DNA of 64,000 bases from assembly GCA_905339215.1 (NCBI GenBank), contig CAJPFN010000078.1, positions 35,709-99,708 of the forward strand. The letters run 5' to 3'. Shown piece by piece: positions 51,819-61,162 of the stretch. The position numbers and the translations under genes are program-made. The first letter of the stretch is position 1, and each line of letters opens with the position of its first letter. Under the pieces are notes generated by a model. The model saw only the letters and a program-made list of their open reading frames with translations. It had not been told where the DNA came from and ran no database searches. This DNA comes from Rhizobiaceae bacterium. Its GTDB lineage: Bacteria; Pseudomonadota; Alphaproteobacteria; Rhizobiales; Rhizobiaceae.

Positions 51819-52814
51819 CTATCGTTTGCCCCTGTTCGACAGGGCAAAGGTGAACACCAGCGCCACGACAAGGACGGCGCCCTTGACGAAGTCCTGGGTG
51901 TAGTAGGGGGCGTTCATCATGGTGAGCCCCTGCAGGAGCACGCCGACGAACAATGCGCCGACAGCGGTGCCGAAGGCGTTCGGCTTGGCGGCGCCGAGCA
52001 CCGCGAATCCGATAAGCGCCGCGGCGACGGAATCGAGCAGCAGATTGTTACCCGAGGCGATATCGCCCCGTCCAAGCCGGGCGGCGAGCAGAATCCCGCC
52101 GATCGAGGCAAAGATTCCCGAAATCACATAGGCCCAGATCTTGTATGCCTTGACTGGCGCGCCGGCGAGTTCGGCCGCCCTTTCGTTGCTGCCGACTGCG
52201 TACATCATGCGGCCGAAGCGCGTGTATTCGAGGAAGAACCAGATCAGCAGGGCGAGCACGATCAGCACCACCACCGACACCGGAACCAGGTTGGGGATGA
52301 AGAAGTCGAAGCGGTGGCGGCCGAGCGCCAGGAAGGCGTCGCTGAACTTGCCGTTGGCTACCGAGCCGTCCGGCATCGTCATGCCGGTTGCGATCGAGCG
52401 GCCCTCGGTCGGGATGCGCTGGAGGCCGACCAGTAGGAACATCATGCCGAGCGTTGCCAGCAGGTCGGGCACGCGCGTGTAGACGATCAGGAAGCCGTTG
52501 ATCAGGCCGACGATCGCGCCAATGAGCAGACAGGCGAGGATCGCGACCAGTGCGTTCTGCTCGAGTACGACCATCACATAGGCGGCCGCCATCATGGCGC
52601 TGGTGGCGACCGAACCGATCGACAGGTCGAAGCCACCGACCACAAGGGTCGCAGTGACGCCGAGCGCCAGGATGCCGGTGATAGCGACCGACTGGAAGAT
52701 GAAGACGGCACTTTGCGGCGAGGCGAAGCCTTCCGCCGAGATGGCGAAGAAGCCGATCAGGGCGAACAGGAGAGCCAGGAAACCATAGCGGATCGCGATG
52801 TCGCGCGAAGTCAT
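51819..52814 (-). CDS. Sugar ABC transporter permease (RbsC type)
   Basis: A 331-residue membrane protein with eight to ten hydrophobic segments. It has the family motifs G-V-T-A-T-L-V-V-G-G-F-D-L-S-I-G-S-V (about 55-70) and G-R-M-M-Y-A-V-G-S-N-E-R-A-A-E-L-A-G. It forms the pore of a ribose/autoinducer-2-type importer with the adjacent ATPase and binding protein. The gene order is ATPase, permease, binding protein on the minus strand, with short gaps of 49 and 35 bases. Confidence 0.9.
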   Translation of the reverse strand: MTSRDIAIRYGFLALLFALIGFFAISAEGFASPQSAVFIFQSVAITGILALGVTATLVVGGFDLSIGSVATSAMMAAAYVMVVLEQNALVAILACLLIGAIVGLINGFLIVYTRVPDLLATLGMMFLLVGLQRIPTEGRSIATGMTMPDGSVANGKFSDAFLALGRHRFDFFIPNLVPVSVVVLIVLALLIWFFLEYTRFGRMMYAVGSNERAAELAGAPVKAYKIWAYVISGIFASIGGILLAARLGRGDIASGNNLLLDSVAAALIGFAVLGAAKPNAFGTAVGALFVGVLLQGLTMMNAPYYTQDFVKGAVLVVALVFTFALSNRGKR

Positions 52815-52863
52815 GATGGGCGTACTTCCTTCGTCTTGCCGGCTGCCATTCGTACGTTGCCCA

Positions 52864-54375
52864 TCACGCGGCTCCCCTTACCGGTTGCCCGGCGACCTCG
52901 GCGAGCAGGCGGTCCATGTCGATACCGGCGTTGACGTGCTCGCCGACGATCGTGTGTTCCGACATCACCAGGATGCGGTCGGCCGTTTCGAGGGCTTCAT
53001 CCAACTCGGTGACGAAGATCAGCGTGGCGCGGCCCGCGGCGCTCGCCCTGAGCTTGGCGGCGATGTCGTGGCGCGCGGCGATGTCGACGCCCTGGAACGG
53101 CTCGTCGAGCATGAACAGCGACGCCCCCTGCGCCATCCAGCGCGCCACCATGACCTTCTGCTGGTTGCCGCCCGACAGCGTCGTCATGTCGTCGCGCTCG
53201 CTGCGGCAGACGATCCCGAGCTCGGCGATCTGCCGGCGCGCCAGGGCGCGTTCGGCACGCCGCCGCGACACGCCAAAAGTCGACAGGCGCCTCAGGAACG
53301 GCAGGCTCATGTTCTCATAGACATTGAAGTCGCTGACGATGCCGTTTTCCGAACGGTCCTTGGCGACGAGAAAAGCGCCACCGGCGATGGCCTCGCCAGG
53401 CGAGGCGGGCGCATAGACCGAACCCTTCAGCGTCATCGATCCGCCGAGAGGCCGACGCGCTCCGAACAGCGTCTCCGCGAGCGCGGTTTTGCCGACGCCG
53501 ACGAGGCCGGTGACGGCAACCACCTCTCCGTCGCCGAGGCTGAGGGAAAACGGCCTTGCGCCTTCGGCAAGCTTCAGATTCTCGGCGGAGAAGACAGTGC
53601 CGGTGGCGGTGCGTGGCTCGATCGTTCGACGTCCCATCGCCTGGCCCAGCATGGCGTTGACGGCGGCCTCGTAGTCGAGCGGCCTGTCGGCGAAGACGCC
53701 GGCGATCTGGCCGTCGCGCAGCGATACGATGCGATCGGCGAGCCGCCGGATATCCGACATGCGGTGCGAGATGTAGAGGATCGCGACGCCGCGTTCGCGC
53801 AGCCGGTCGATCAGCGCAAACAGCCGGTTTGCTTCCGCGCTGGACAGCGACGACGTCGGCTCGTCCAGGATCAGAACCTTCGGCTCGTGCGCCATGGCGC
53901 GCGCGATCGCAACCATCTGTCGGTCGGCGAGCGAGAGATCCGGGATCGCAGCGTCGAGGCTCATGTGAAGGCCCATGCGCTCCGCCACGGCGCGCGCCTC
54001 GCGGCGGATGCGCCGCGGGTTGAGGAAGAGCGGGGCGCCGGCGCCGTTCAGCCGGTCGAGCGTCAGGTTCGTGGCGACGTCGAGGGAGGCGACGACGCCG
54101 TCGTTGATGTTCTGATGGACGGTGACGACACCGGCGCGCATCGCTTCTGCCGGGCTCTCGGGCCGATAGTCGAAGCCGGCGAGCATCATCTGTCCGCCGT
54201 CTCGCCGGTAGACGCCGCTGACGATCTTCACGAGGGTGGATTTGCCGGCGCCGTTCGCGCCCATGAGCACGACGACCTCCCCCGAATGCAAATCGAGGTC
54301 GACGCCGCCCAGGACCTGGTTCGGACCGAAGGATTTCCTCAGGCCCGCGACGCGGAACACGGCATCCTCGGCCAT
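52864..54375 (-). CDS. Sugar ABC transporter ATP-binding protein (RbsA type, two domains)
   Basis: A 503-residue double ATPase. Domain 1 has G-A-N-G-A-G-K-S-T, L-S-L-A-D-R-Q-M-V-A and L-I-L-D-E-P-T-S-S-L. Domain 2 has the modified P-loop G-L-V-G-V-G-K-T-A and L-S-G-G-N-Q-Q-K-V, as is usual in RbsA proteins. The start at 54375 follows AGGGAGGA at five bases; an ATG 14 codons upstream lies near the predicted transcription start and is less likely. It is the first gene of the importer operon, divergent from mtnK. Confidence 0.93.
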   Translation of the reverse strand: MAEDAVFRVAGLRKSFGPNQVLGGVDLDLHSGEVVVLMGANGAGKSTLVKIVSGVYRRDGGQMMLAGFDYRPESPAEAMRAGVVTVHQNINDGVVASLDVATNLTLDRLNGAGAPLFLNPRRIRREARAVAERMGLHMSLDAAIPDLSLADRQMVAIARAMAHEPKVLILDEPTSSLSSAEANRLFALIDRLRERGVAILYISHRMSDIRRLADRIVSLRDGQIAGVFADRPLDYEAAVNAMLGQAMGRRTIEPRTATGTVFSAENLKLAEGARPFSLSLGDGEVVAVTGLVGVGKTALAETLFGARRPLGGSMTLKGSVYAPASPGEAIAGGAFLVAKDRSENGIVSDFNVYENMSLPFLRRLSTFGVSRRRAERALARRQIAELGIVCRSERDDMTTLSGGNQQKVMVARWMAQGASLFMLDEPFQGVDIAARHDIAAKLRASAAGRATLIFVTELDEALETADRILVMSEHTIVGEHVNAGIDMDRLLAEVAGQPVRGAA

Positions 54376-54395
54376 CACGTCCTCCCTGGAAGGCG

Positions 54396-54458
54396 ACGCT
54401 ATGGACAATGTCATCAAATGTCAACTTGATTGACAATTGACAGGGGGGTGACTAGCCT
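54396..54458. promoter_or_regulatory. Divergent promoters sharing a palindromic operator (importer / mtnK)
   Basis: The palindrome TGTCAACTTGATTGACA (54419-54435) supplies TTGACA as -35 in both directions. Leftward the -10 is TAGCGT (54401-54396), 17 bases away. Rightward it is TAGCCT (54453-54458), 17 bases away. Further TGTCA (54409-54413) and TTGACA (54437-54442) copies flank it. A regulator bound here would control both operons together. Confidence 0.65.
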
Positions 54459-54509
54459 CGCCTCGTCATGAATGATCCGCCGGGCAGGAGCGCGGATCGG
54501 GAGGATGGC

Positions 54510-55784
54510 ATGACGGTACAGCAGACCTCGTTCGAAGCGCTGACGGTCGACAGCCTTCCGCATCGGCTCGGCCGGATTGGCGCGCTCGCCGGGCGCATCG
54601 GCCGCGACAGCGCCGCGTGGAAAGTACGCGAGGTCGGCGACGGCAACCTCAATCTCGTCTTCATCGTCGACGGACCGACGGGCTCGGTCGTGGTCAAGCA
54701 GGCGTTGCCCTACGTGCGGCTCGTCGGCGACAGCTGGCCGCTGCCGCTGAAGCGCTCGTTCTTCGAGTACCACGCGCTGACCCGCCAGGAGGCCCGCGCT
54801 CCGGGGATCGTGCCGCAGGTCCTCCATTTCGACGAGGCCCAGGCGCTGATCGTAATGGAGTACCTCACGCCGCACGTCATCCTGCGGAAGGCGCTGATCG
54901 CTGGCCACGAGCTACCGCTGATCGCGAAGGACCTCGGCCTGTTCATGGCGCGAACGCTGTTCCGTGGCGCTGACCTCGCCATGCCGACGCGCGACCGCAA
55001 GGCCGATCTCGCGCTGTTCGCCGACAATGTCGAACTCTGCGACATCACCGAGAACCTTGTCTTTACCGATCCCTATTTCGAGGCGGCCATGAACCGCCAC
55101 ACCGCGCCGCAGCTCGATCCGGTCGTGGCCGAACTCAGAGCCGACCGGGATCTCAGGGTCGAGGCGCAGCGCATGAAGCACCTGTTCGCCGCAAACGCCG
55201 AGACGTTGCTGCACGGCGACCTGCATTCCGGCTCGATCATGGTCACCGGCGACGAGACCCGCGTCATCGATCCCGAGTTCGCCTTCTACGGCCCGATGGC
55301 CTTCGACGTCGGCATGCTGCTCGCCAATTTCTGGATGTCCTACTTCTCGCAGGACGGCCACGAGGCCGCCGGTCCACGGGATTCGATGCGCGCATACCTG
55401 CTCGGCGTCGTCGCCGAGACGTGGGCCGTCTTCCGCGCCGAGTTCGCCCGGCTATGGCGGACCGAGCGCACCGGTATGCTCTACCACCGCAGCCTTTTCG
55501 AGGACCGCGGCGACATGATTGGTTCCGAGCAGGCGCTGGGCGCCGTTCTCCAGTCGATCTGGCACGACATGCTCGGCTTCGCCGGCATCGAGATCCACCG
55601 GCGCATCCTCGGACTCGCCCATAACGCGGACTTCGAGACGATCGAGGACGAAGACCTGCGCGCCTCGTGCGAGGCCCCCGCACTGCGCTTCGGGCGGCAG
55701 ATCACGGTTGCCCGGCACAAGATGCACAGTATCGATGAGGTCAATGCCCTGGCGGCGCTGATCCGCGGGGAGGTGCGCCGTTGA
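54510..55784 (+). CDS. mtnK: S-methyl-5-thioribose kinase
   Basis: A 424-residue kinase of the choline-kinase-like fold that phosphorylates 5-methylthioribose at C1. The N-terminal lobe has [10 protein letters not shown] and a lysine in V-V-V-K-Q-A. The catalytic loop is H-G-D-L-H-S-G (D237) and the metal loop [10 protein letters not shown] (D254), both diagnostic of MtnK. ATG 54510 with GGGAGG is preferred to ATG 54468, which lies almost at the predicted transcription start. The mtnA TTG overlaps its stop. Related kinases also accept 5-deoxyribose. Confidence 0.93.
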   Translation: MTVQQTSFEALTVDSLPHRLGRIGALAGRIGRDSAAWKVREVGDGNLNLVFIVDGPTGSVVVKQALPYVRLVGDSWPLPLKRSFFEYHALTRQEARAPGIVPQVLHFDEAQALIVMEYLTPHVILRKALIAGHELPLIAKDLGLFMARTLFRGADLAMPTRDRKADLALFADNVELCDITENLVFTDPYFEAAMNRHTAPQLDPVVAELRADRDLRVEAQRMKHLFAANAETLLHGDLHSGSIMVTGDETRVIDPEFAFYGPMAFDVGMLLANFWMSYFSQDGHEAAGPRDSMRAYLLGVVAETWAVFRAEFARLWRTERTGMLYHRSLFEDRGDMIGSEQALGAVLQSIWHDMLGFAGIEIHRRILGLAHNADFETIEDEDLRASCEAPALRFGRQITVARHKMHSIDEVNALAALIRGEVRR

Positions 55785-56884
55785 ACGTTGCAGGCCGCCA
55801 CTTTCGCACGATCTGGCTGAATGAAGACGGCGCCGCTGTCGACATCATCGACCAGCGCTGGTTGCCGCACGCCTTCCGCGTCGCCACGCTGAGCAGTCTC
55901 GAAGAGGTCGCCGTCGCCATCCGCGAGATGTGGGTGCGCGGCGCGCCGCTGATCGGCGTCACCGCCGCCTACGGCGTGGCGATCCGCATGCGCGAGGACC
56001 CCTCGGACGCGGCGCTCGACGCGGCCTGGGAGACGCTCCACGAGACCCGCCCGACGGCGATCAACCTGCGCTGGGCGCTGGACGAGATGCGCGGCCTGTT
56101 GCGCCCGCTGCCGCCGGAACAGCGCGCCGCCGCCGCCTATGCCCGCGCAGCGGAGATCGCCGACGAGGACGTGGAACTCAACCGCGGGATCGGCCGTCAC
56201 GGCCTCGAGATCATCCGCGCCATCGCCGCGCGCAAGAAGCCCGGCGAGCCGGTCAACATTCTCACCCACTGCAACGCCGGCTGGCTGGCGACCGTCGACT
56301 ACGGCACCGCCACCGCGCCGATCTACATGGCGGCGGAGGAGGGAATTCCGGTCCACGTCTATGTCGACGAGACGCGGCCGCGCAACCAGGGCGCCTTCCT
56401 GACGGCCTGGGAGATGGCCGGCCACGGAGTTCCGCATACCCTTATCGTCGACAATGCCGGAGGCCACCTCATGCAACGCGGCGCGGTCGACATGGTCATT
56501 GTCGGCACGGACCGAACGACCGCGCGTGGCGACGTCTGCAACAAGATCGGTACCTATCTCAAGGCACTCGCGGCGCACGACAACGGCGTACCGTTTTACG
56601 TCGCGCTTCCGTCGCCGACCATCGACTGGACCGTCTCGGATGGCATCGCCGAGATCCCGATCGAGGAACGCTCCCCGGACGAAGTGACGCTCGTCTGGGG
56701 CCTCGGCGAAAACGGCGAGGTGGAGCGCGTGCGCATTTCGCCCGAGGCCTCGCCGGCGGCGAACCCGGCCTTCGACGTCACCCCGGCTCGGCTTGTCACC
56801 GGCCTGATCACCGAGCGTGGGGTTGCCGAAGCTTCTTCCGAGGGGCTGGGGCGGCTCTTCCCCGAGCGCGATTCGACCGCATAG
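55781..56884 (+). CDS. mtnA: S-methyl-5-thioribose-1-phosphate isomerase
   Basis: A 367-residue aldose-ketose isomerase of the eIF2B-like family converting methylthioribose 1-phosphate to the ribulose form. Catalytic C164 is in [10 protein letters not shown] and D244 in [17 protein letters not shown] is the N-terminal family block. The start is TTG 55781, overlapping the mtnK stop as TTGA, a rarer start codon. No mtnB, mtnC or mtnD follows, so the full methionine salvage pathway is not encoded here. Confidence 0.95.
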   Translation: MNVAGRHFRTIWLNEDGAAVDIIDQRWLPHAFRVATLSSLEEVAVAIREMWVRGAPLIGVTAAYGVAIRMREDPSDAALDAAWETLHETRPTAINLRWALDEMRGLLRPLPPEQRAAAAYARAAEIADEDVELNRGIGRHGLEIIRAIAARKKPGEPVNILTHCNAGWLATVDYGTATAPIYMAAEEGIPVHVYVDETRPRNQGAFLTAWEMAGHGVPHTLIVDNAGGHLMQRGAVDMVIVGTDRTTARGDVCNKIGTYLKALAAHDNGVPFYVALPSPTIDWTVSDGIAEIPIEERSPDEVTLVWGLGENGEVERVRISPEASPAANPAFDVTPARLVTGLITERGVAEASSEGLGRLFPERDSTA

Positions 56885-56977
56885 GCTCGAATCCAGACGA
56901 CGCTGGGACTTCCGAGCCGCCGACGCCGTACCTCGGACAATTCCGGTGTCCGGTCGAAAATGCCCTCGGCGACGTGC

Positions 56978-57748
56978 CTATGGCGCTGTTGAGGTTTCCT
57001 TGACGAAAGGCACCCCGACTTCCGCGCCGGGTGGCGTCGCCGGCGCGGCGTTCTCGCCTGCTTCCGCTGCGGACGACCACCAGTTCAGGTGGATCGAGAA
57101 GTCGCTGCCCGCGGCGGGCGGCTCCGCTCCGGCGACCACGCCATCGCCGGGCTCGGGTGCGGCAGGCGCCACTATCGTCCTGACTATACCCGGAAGGACG
57201 ATGGTACCCCCCTCCGTCGAGGACGACATGACGGTACTGTCGTGACGGTTGCCATCGAGCTTTAGGTCGAACTCGCCCCATTCCATGACGTCACCGTCGT
57301 AGACGAAGCTGACCTGCCTCGACAGGCAGACATAGATGCCGAGGAAGCCGCCGATGAGGCTGGTATAGGAACCGGTGACAGGCACCGCGAGGCGCATCTT
57401 CAGCCGCCCGTCGACGATTTCGCCGATCACGGGTCCGTGCCCCGCGACGCCGCGGAACCCGGCGTTGCTGTCGCAGGGCGGATGCGGCCATGTCCAGTCG
57501 AGCTTGACCTCGGCGATGCCGGCGAGCCGGCCGCTTTCGCCGGAGAGCATCGCGTTGATTTCCAGCCGCCCGGTATCATCCCCGTCCCAGTCCGCAGAGG
57601 TGAAATCGACGGTTCGCTTGACCACGATCCGTTCGGCAACCTGGGCGGGGACCGGGCCGGTGGCGAGCCCCATTGCCAGCGCAAACGCGGCCGCGCATCG
57701 AACCGCCCGGCGCCCCGCACTCGCCAACTTCGGTCCGGTTATGTTCAT
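56978..57748 (-). CDS. Secreted hypothetical protein
   Basis: About 256 residues, not assigned to any family I know. A signal peptide is clear: A-V-R-C-A-A-A-F-A-L-A-M-G-L-A-T-G followed by V-P-A-Q-V. The mature part is acidic and beta-rich (V-D-F-T-S-A-D-W-D-G-D-D-T-G-R-L-E), with two cysteines that could pair (P-P-C-D-S and Y-V-C-L-S). A Pro/Gly/Ala-rich tail follows. ATG 57748 is preferred; an ATG at 57820 would put 24 residues before the signal. It converges with mtnA and stands alone. Confidence 0.55.
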   Translation of the reverse strand: MNITGPKLASAGRRAVRCAAAFALAMGLATGPVPAQVAERIVVKRTVDFTSADWDGDDTGRLEINAMLSGESGRLAGIAEVKLDWTWPHPPCDSNAGFRGVAGHGPVIGEIVDGRLKMRLAVPVTGSYTSLIGGFLGIYVCLSRQVSFVYDGDVMEWGEFDLKLDGNRHDSTVMSSSTEGGTIVLPGIVRTIVAPAAPEPGDGVVAGAEPPAAGSDFSIHLNWWSSAAEAGENAAPATPPGAEVGVPFVKETSTAP

Positions 57749-57866
57749 CTCAAGCGCCACTTTCGCCTTTCGTCTCGCCGGACTTCCGTTCGAACAATAG
57801 AATATTAATCGTCGAAGCATTCGGTGCCGTTGATTTGGCTCAACGGTTTTACGGCATTCTCGTCGT

Positions 57867-58286
57867 TCACGCCGGTCGTTTCGAGAAACGTTCGATCCCC
57901 TCGCGCATCGCTTCCGTCAGCGGGGCCGCCTTCCGCTGCCTGAGGTCGAAAAACACGGTCTTTGCCGCAAGCGTGGCGGCCAGTGCGCCCGACGAGGCAC
58001 GGCGCATCTCATAGCGCGTTTCCAGGGAGCTGTTGCCCGCCTTGGCGATGGTGCCGAAGATCTCGACGAGCGCGCCCGCGGGTACCTCGTTCTTGTATTC
58101 GATCTCGTTGCGGACGTCGGCCCAACCCATGCCCGCCCAGGCCGGATCATCGCCGCACCAGCCGGTCGCACGCGACAACAGCACGTAGGAGGCGTCGTCG
58201 AACATGCCGACGTAGTAGCGCGTCGTCAGGTGTCCCATCATGTCGCACAGCCAGGGGTGGGCAATGGCGCGGTTTAAGAGTTCCAT
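57867..58286 (-). CDS. Acyl-CoA thioesterase, hotdog fold
   Basis: A 139-residue 4HBT-type protein. It begins R-A-I-A-H-P-W-L-C-D-M-M-G-H-L-T-T-R-Y-Y, a variant of the D-x-x-G-H-x-N-x-x-x-Y catalytic segment. The hotdog strand reads E-I-E-Y-K-N-E-V-P-A-G-A-L-V-E-I, with the tail E-G-I-E-R-F. GGGAAGG before ATG 58286 supports that start, against a longer frame. It lies between the secreted protein and the divergent LacI gene. Acyl-CoA substrate unknown. Confidence 0.8.
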   Translation of the reverse strand: MELLNRAIAHPWLCDMMGHLTTRYYVGMFDDASYVLLSRATGWCGDDPAWAGMGWADVRNEIEYKNEVPAGALVEIFGTIAKAGNSSLETRYEMRRASSGALAATLAAKTVFFDLRQRKAAPLTEAMREGIERFSKRPA

Positions 58287-58534
58287 GGTGTCCTTCCCGG
58301 CGTCATTCCGCCTCTGTTGTGCTCGCGGCCGCCGCAGGCGGACCGGCCGAATAAGCAGCACGCCGCGCCCCAGATGGGAAGCCGGTTCGTTCGGACTTCG
58401 ATGCACCGCCGGCATGGCGATCAGTCCGTTTCCGCCAGGCGCGGGTTGCACATCTTCGTGAATCGGAACGGCGCTCTTGCGATTGCCTCCGGCGACGGGA
58501 ATGGTGTCGGCAAACGAGTCAGCGCGGGTGGACC

Positions 58535-59593
58535 GTGCCGGACAAACCGCCGGTCGTGCGGGGGAGGCGAACGTTCGTGGATCGTCCGAGGCCGACGCTC
58601 AGGGATGTCGCCCGCGAAGCGGGTGTCGACATTTCCACGGCGTCCCGTGTGTTGCGGCGCACCGTCGACGCGGCGACGTCGGCGGAGACGCGGCAGCGTA
58701 TCGAGGACGCCGCGCGGCGCCTGCAGTATCAGCCCAACGTCCTCGCCCGCGGTTTGCGCCTGAAACGCACCGGCTCGATCGGCGTTGTCGTCCCGCAGCT
58801 CGACAATCCGGTCTTCCAGGAACTGGTGCTCGCGGCGGAAGAGGAGGCGGCCGCAAACGGCCAGTCGGTTATCATCTATCACATCGACGAGACGCACCGG
58901 CCGGCCCAGTCGCTGGTCAGCCTGGCGCAGGCGAACCAGGTCGACGGGTTGATCGTGGCCACGCTCAACGTCGCCGATTCGGGCCTCGGCGCACTCCGCG
59001 AACTCCCTTGCCCGTTCGTTCTGGTGAATCGCGCGGCAGACGGCGTCGACGCGTCGGTTTCGCTCGACGATGCTGCGGGCGCCCGGCTCGCCGTGCGGCA
59101 TCTCGCCGATCTCGGCCACCGGCGCATCGGCTTTCTTGCCGGCCCCGCCGGACGCTACAACGCCGACCAGCGCCTGGCGGGCTTTCGCGCCGGGCTGGTG
59201 GAAGCTGGCCTCGATTTCGATCCGGCGCTGGTCGAGACTGCCGGCTACGACTTCGTCAGCGGCCGCACGGCCATGCAGCGGCTGATCGACGACGGTAGGA
59301 TGCCCGGCGCGATCGTCGGCGTGACGCTGACCGCGGCCGTCGGCGTCATCGCGGCCGCGGGCGCCGCGGGTATCGACGTGCCGCGCGACCTGTCGGTCGT
59401 CGCCATCCATGACGGCGTGCTGGCCGAGATGTGCCGGCCGCGGCTGACCACTGTCCGCTTTCCGGTCGGCCGCATGGCGCGCCTGGCGGTGCAGGCGTTG
59501 CGTTCCCGCATCGAAGGCGACAGTTTCGGCCTGCCGGTCGTATTGTCGCCGGACGGCATCGTCATTCGCGATTCCTGCGCCGACCGTCGCTGA
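58535..59593 (+). CDS. LacI-family transcriptional regulator
   Basis: A 352-residue repressor. The helix-turn-helix is T-L-R-D-V-A-R-E-A-G-V-D-I-S-T-A-S-R-V-L, followed by hinge helix Q-P-N-V-L-A-R-G-L. The ligand domain starts G-S-I-G-V-V-V-P-Q-L-D-N-P. GTG 58535 gives about 20 residues before the DNA-binding domain, so a later start (GTG at 58577, V-D-R-P-R-P-T) is possible. It reads in the same direction as the oxidase-kinase-dehydrogenase operon 99 bases downstream, whose promoter has a LacI-type operator. Confidence 0.88.
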   Translation: MPDKPPVVRGRRTFVDRPRPTLRDVAREAGVDISTASRVLRRTVDAATSAETRQRIEDAARRLQYQPNVLARGLRLKRTGSIGVVVPQLDNPVFQELVLAAEEEAAANGQSVIIYHIDETHRPAQSLVSLAQANQVDGLIVATLNVADSGLGALRELPCPFVLVNRAADGVDASVSLDDAAGARLAVRHLADLGHRRIGFLAGPAGRYNADQRLAGFRAGLVEAGLDFDPALVETAGYDFVSGRTAMQRLIDDGRMPGAIVGVTLTAAVGVIAAAGAAGIDVPRDLSVVAIHDGVLAEMCRPRLTTVRFPVGRMARLAVQALRSRIEGDSFGLPVVLSPDGIVIRDSCADRR

Positions 59594-59633
59594 TCGGCGC
59601 GGCCGGCGGCTGATTCTCACCCGAAAAACCATG

Positions 59634-59662
59634 TTGCCAACGCCAATGATGATCTGTAGAAC
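59634..59662 (+). promoter_or_regulatory. Promoter of the oxidase-kinase operon
   Basis: TTGCCA (59634-59639), 17 bases, TAGAAC (59657-59662). The -35 differs by one base from consensus. The start site would be near 59669, inside the LacI-type operator. Confidence 0.5.
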
Positions 59663-59666
59663 CACA

Positions 59667-59682
59667 ACACAATCGTTTGTGT
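59667..59682. promoter_or_regulatory. LacI-family operator
   Basis: ACACAATCGTTTGTGT is a 16-base palindrome with one mismatch and a central CG, the classic LacI-family layout. It covers the likely transcription start and ends ten bases before the ATG. Confidence 0.7.
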
Positions 59683-59692
59683 AGAGGATTTC

Positions 59693-61162
59693 ATGACCGA
59701 AATCGCCCCACCGTCGGCTCCGCCGGAGGATCTGGTCCGTCGTCTTGCCCGCATCGTCGGTGCCGGCAACGTGCTGTCGTCCGACCTCGACCGCTTCGTC
59801 TATGCGCGGGATCGCGCTCCCTTCGGCACCTATCGTCTCCGCGAGGGTCACCTGCCCGAGGGCTGGCCTTGCGTCGTGGTCCGGCCGGCGGATGTTTCGG
59901 AGGTTGCGGACGTGCTCCGGCTTGCCTGCGAAGCGGGCATCCCGGTCGTGCCCTACGGTGCCGGTTCGGGCGTGCTCGGCGGCGCCGCGTCGCTCGGCGG
60001 CGAGATCGTCATCGACCTGAAGCGGCTGAGCGGCATCATCGAGATCGACCGGGTCGATCATACCGCGAACGTCTGTGCCGGCATGAACGGTGCGCTCTTC
60101 GAGGCGGAACTGCGCCGCGCGGGCTTTACGTGCGGACACCTGCCACAGTCTCTGGCGATGTCGACGGTCGGCGGCTGGGTTGCGTGCCGCGGCGCCGGAC
60201 AGGCATCGTCGCGCTACGGCAAGATCGAGGACATGGTGCTCGGGCTCGAGGTCGTCCTTCCCGACGGAAGGCTGCTCGACATCCGCCCGCAATCGCGCCG
60301 CTCGACAGGGCCCGACCTTGCCGGCATCTTCGTCGGATCGGAGGGGACGATGGGCATCATCGTCAGCGCGACGCTGCGCATCTGGCCCGTGCCGGCGGCG
60401 CGGCGCAACCTCGCCGTCGGCTTCGCCAGCCTCGAGGGCGGGCTGGAATGCCTGCGGGCGATCATGCAGGCCGGGCTCAGGCCGGCGGTGGTCCGGCTCT
60501 ACGACGCTGTTGAAAGCGCGGCGCGCACGCAGTCGCTCGACGCCGCCGATCGCGATCTCTTTCTCTGCCTGCTCTCGTTCGAGGGCCCGGAGCGGATCGT
60601 CGCGGCGGAAGAGGCCGAAGCTTTGGAGATGATCGGCTGCGCAGGCGGCCGCCGCCTTGCCGACGCGCCTTTCCACGAGTGGGAAGCGGTTCGCTACCAG
60701 AGCTATTCGCCGCAGCACCAGGCAGCCGGCCGCTTCATGGACACGATCGAGGTGACGCTGCCGTGGCACGCGCTGCCACAGGGATACGGGCGGCTTAGAG
60801 CCGCGGCGCAACGCGTTGCGCCCGGCGCCCATTTCGGCGCGCACTGGTCGCACGTCTACCCGGACGGCGCCTGCCAGTACATGACGCTGCGCCTCGACCC
60901 GGCGCCGCTCGCGGAGGGCGAGGCGCTGCACCGGTCGGTGTGGGACGCCGTCGAACGGGAATGCGTGGCCCTTGGTGGCGCGATCGCGCATCATCACGGC
61001 ATCGGCCTCCTGCGTGGTCGCTGGATGGAGCTGGAGCACGGCGCGGCGGGCCTCGACGTGATCGCGGCGGTGAAGCGGACGATCGACCCGCGCGGCATCA
61101 TGAATCCCGGCAAGCTCGGCCTGCCCGCGGCGGCGACCGTGAGGAACTCTATCGATGGCTGA
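59693..61162 (+). CDS. FAD-linked oxidoreductase (GlcD-like)
   Basis: A 489-residue flavoenzyme. The PCMH FAD-binding domain (about 45-225) has V-V-P-Y-G-A-G-S-G-V-L-G-G-A, a glycine-rich pyrophosphate loop. G-S-E-G-T-M-G-I-I is the second block. The C-terminal FAD-oxidase domain has A-H-H-H-G-I-G and ends D-P-R-G-I-M-N-P-G-K-L-G. Such enzymes oxidise 2-hydroxy acids or alcohols and often pass electrons to Fe-S partners. It overlaps by eight bases a small cysteine-motif protein. Substrate unknown; a polyol- or sugar-derived hydroxy acid is likely. Confidence 0.85.
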   Translation: MTEIAPPSAPPEDLVRRLARIVGAGNVLSSDLDRFVYARDRAPFGTYRLREGHLPEGWPCVVVRPADVSEVADVLRLACEAGIPVVPYGAGSGVLGGAASLGGEIVIDLKRLSGIIEIDRVDHTANVCAGMNGALFEAELRRAGFTCGHLPQSLAMSTVGGWVACRGAGQASSRYGKIEDMVLGLEVVLPDGRLLDIRPQSRRSTGPDLAGIFVGSEGTMGIIVSATLRIWPVPAARRNLAVGFASLEGGLECLRAIMQAGLRPAVVRLYDAVESAARTQSLDAADRDLFLCLLSFEGPERIVAAEEAEALEMIGCAGGRRLADAPFHEWEAVRYQSYSPQHQAAGRFMDTIEVTLPWHALPQGYGRLRAAAQRVAPGAHFGAHWSHVYPDGACQYMTLRLDPAPLAEGEALHRSVWDAVERECVALGGAIAHHHGIGLLRGRWMELEHGAAGLDVIAAVKRTIDPRGIMNPGKLGLPAAATVRNSIDG

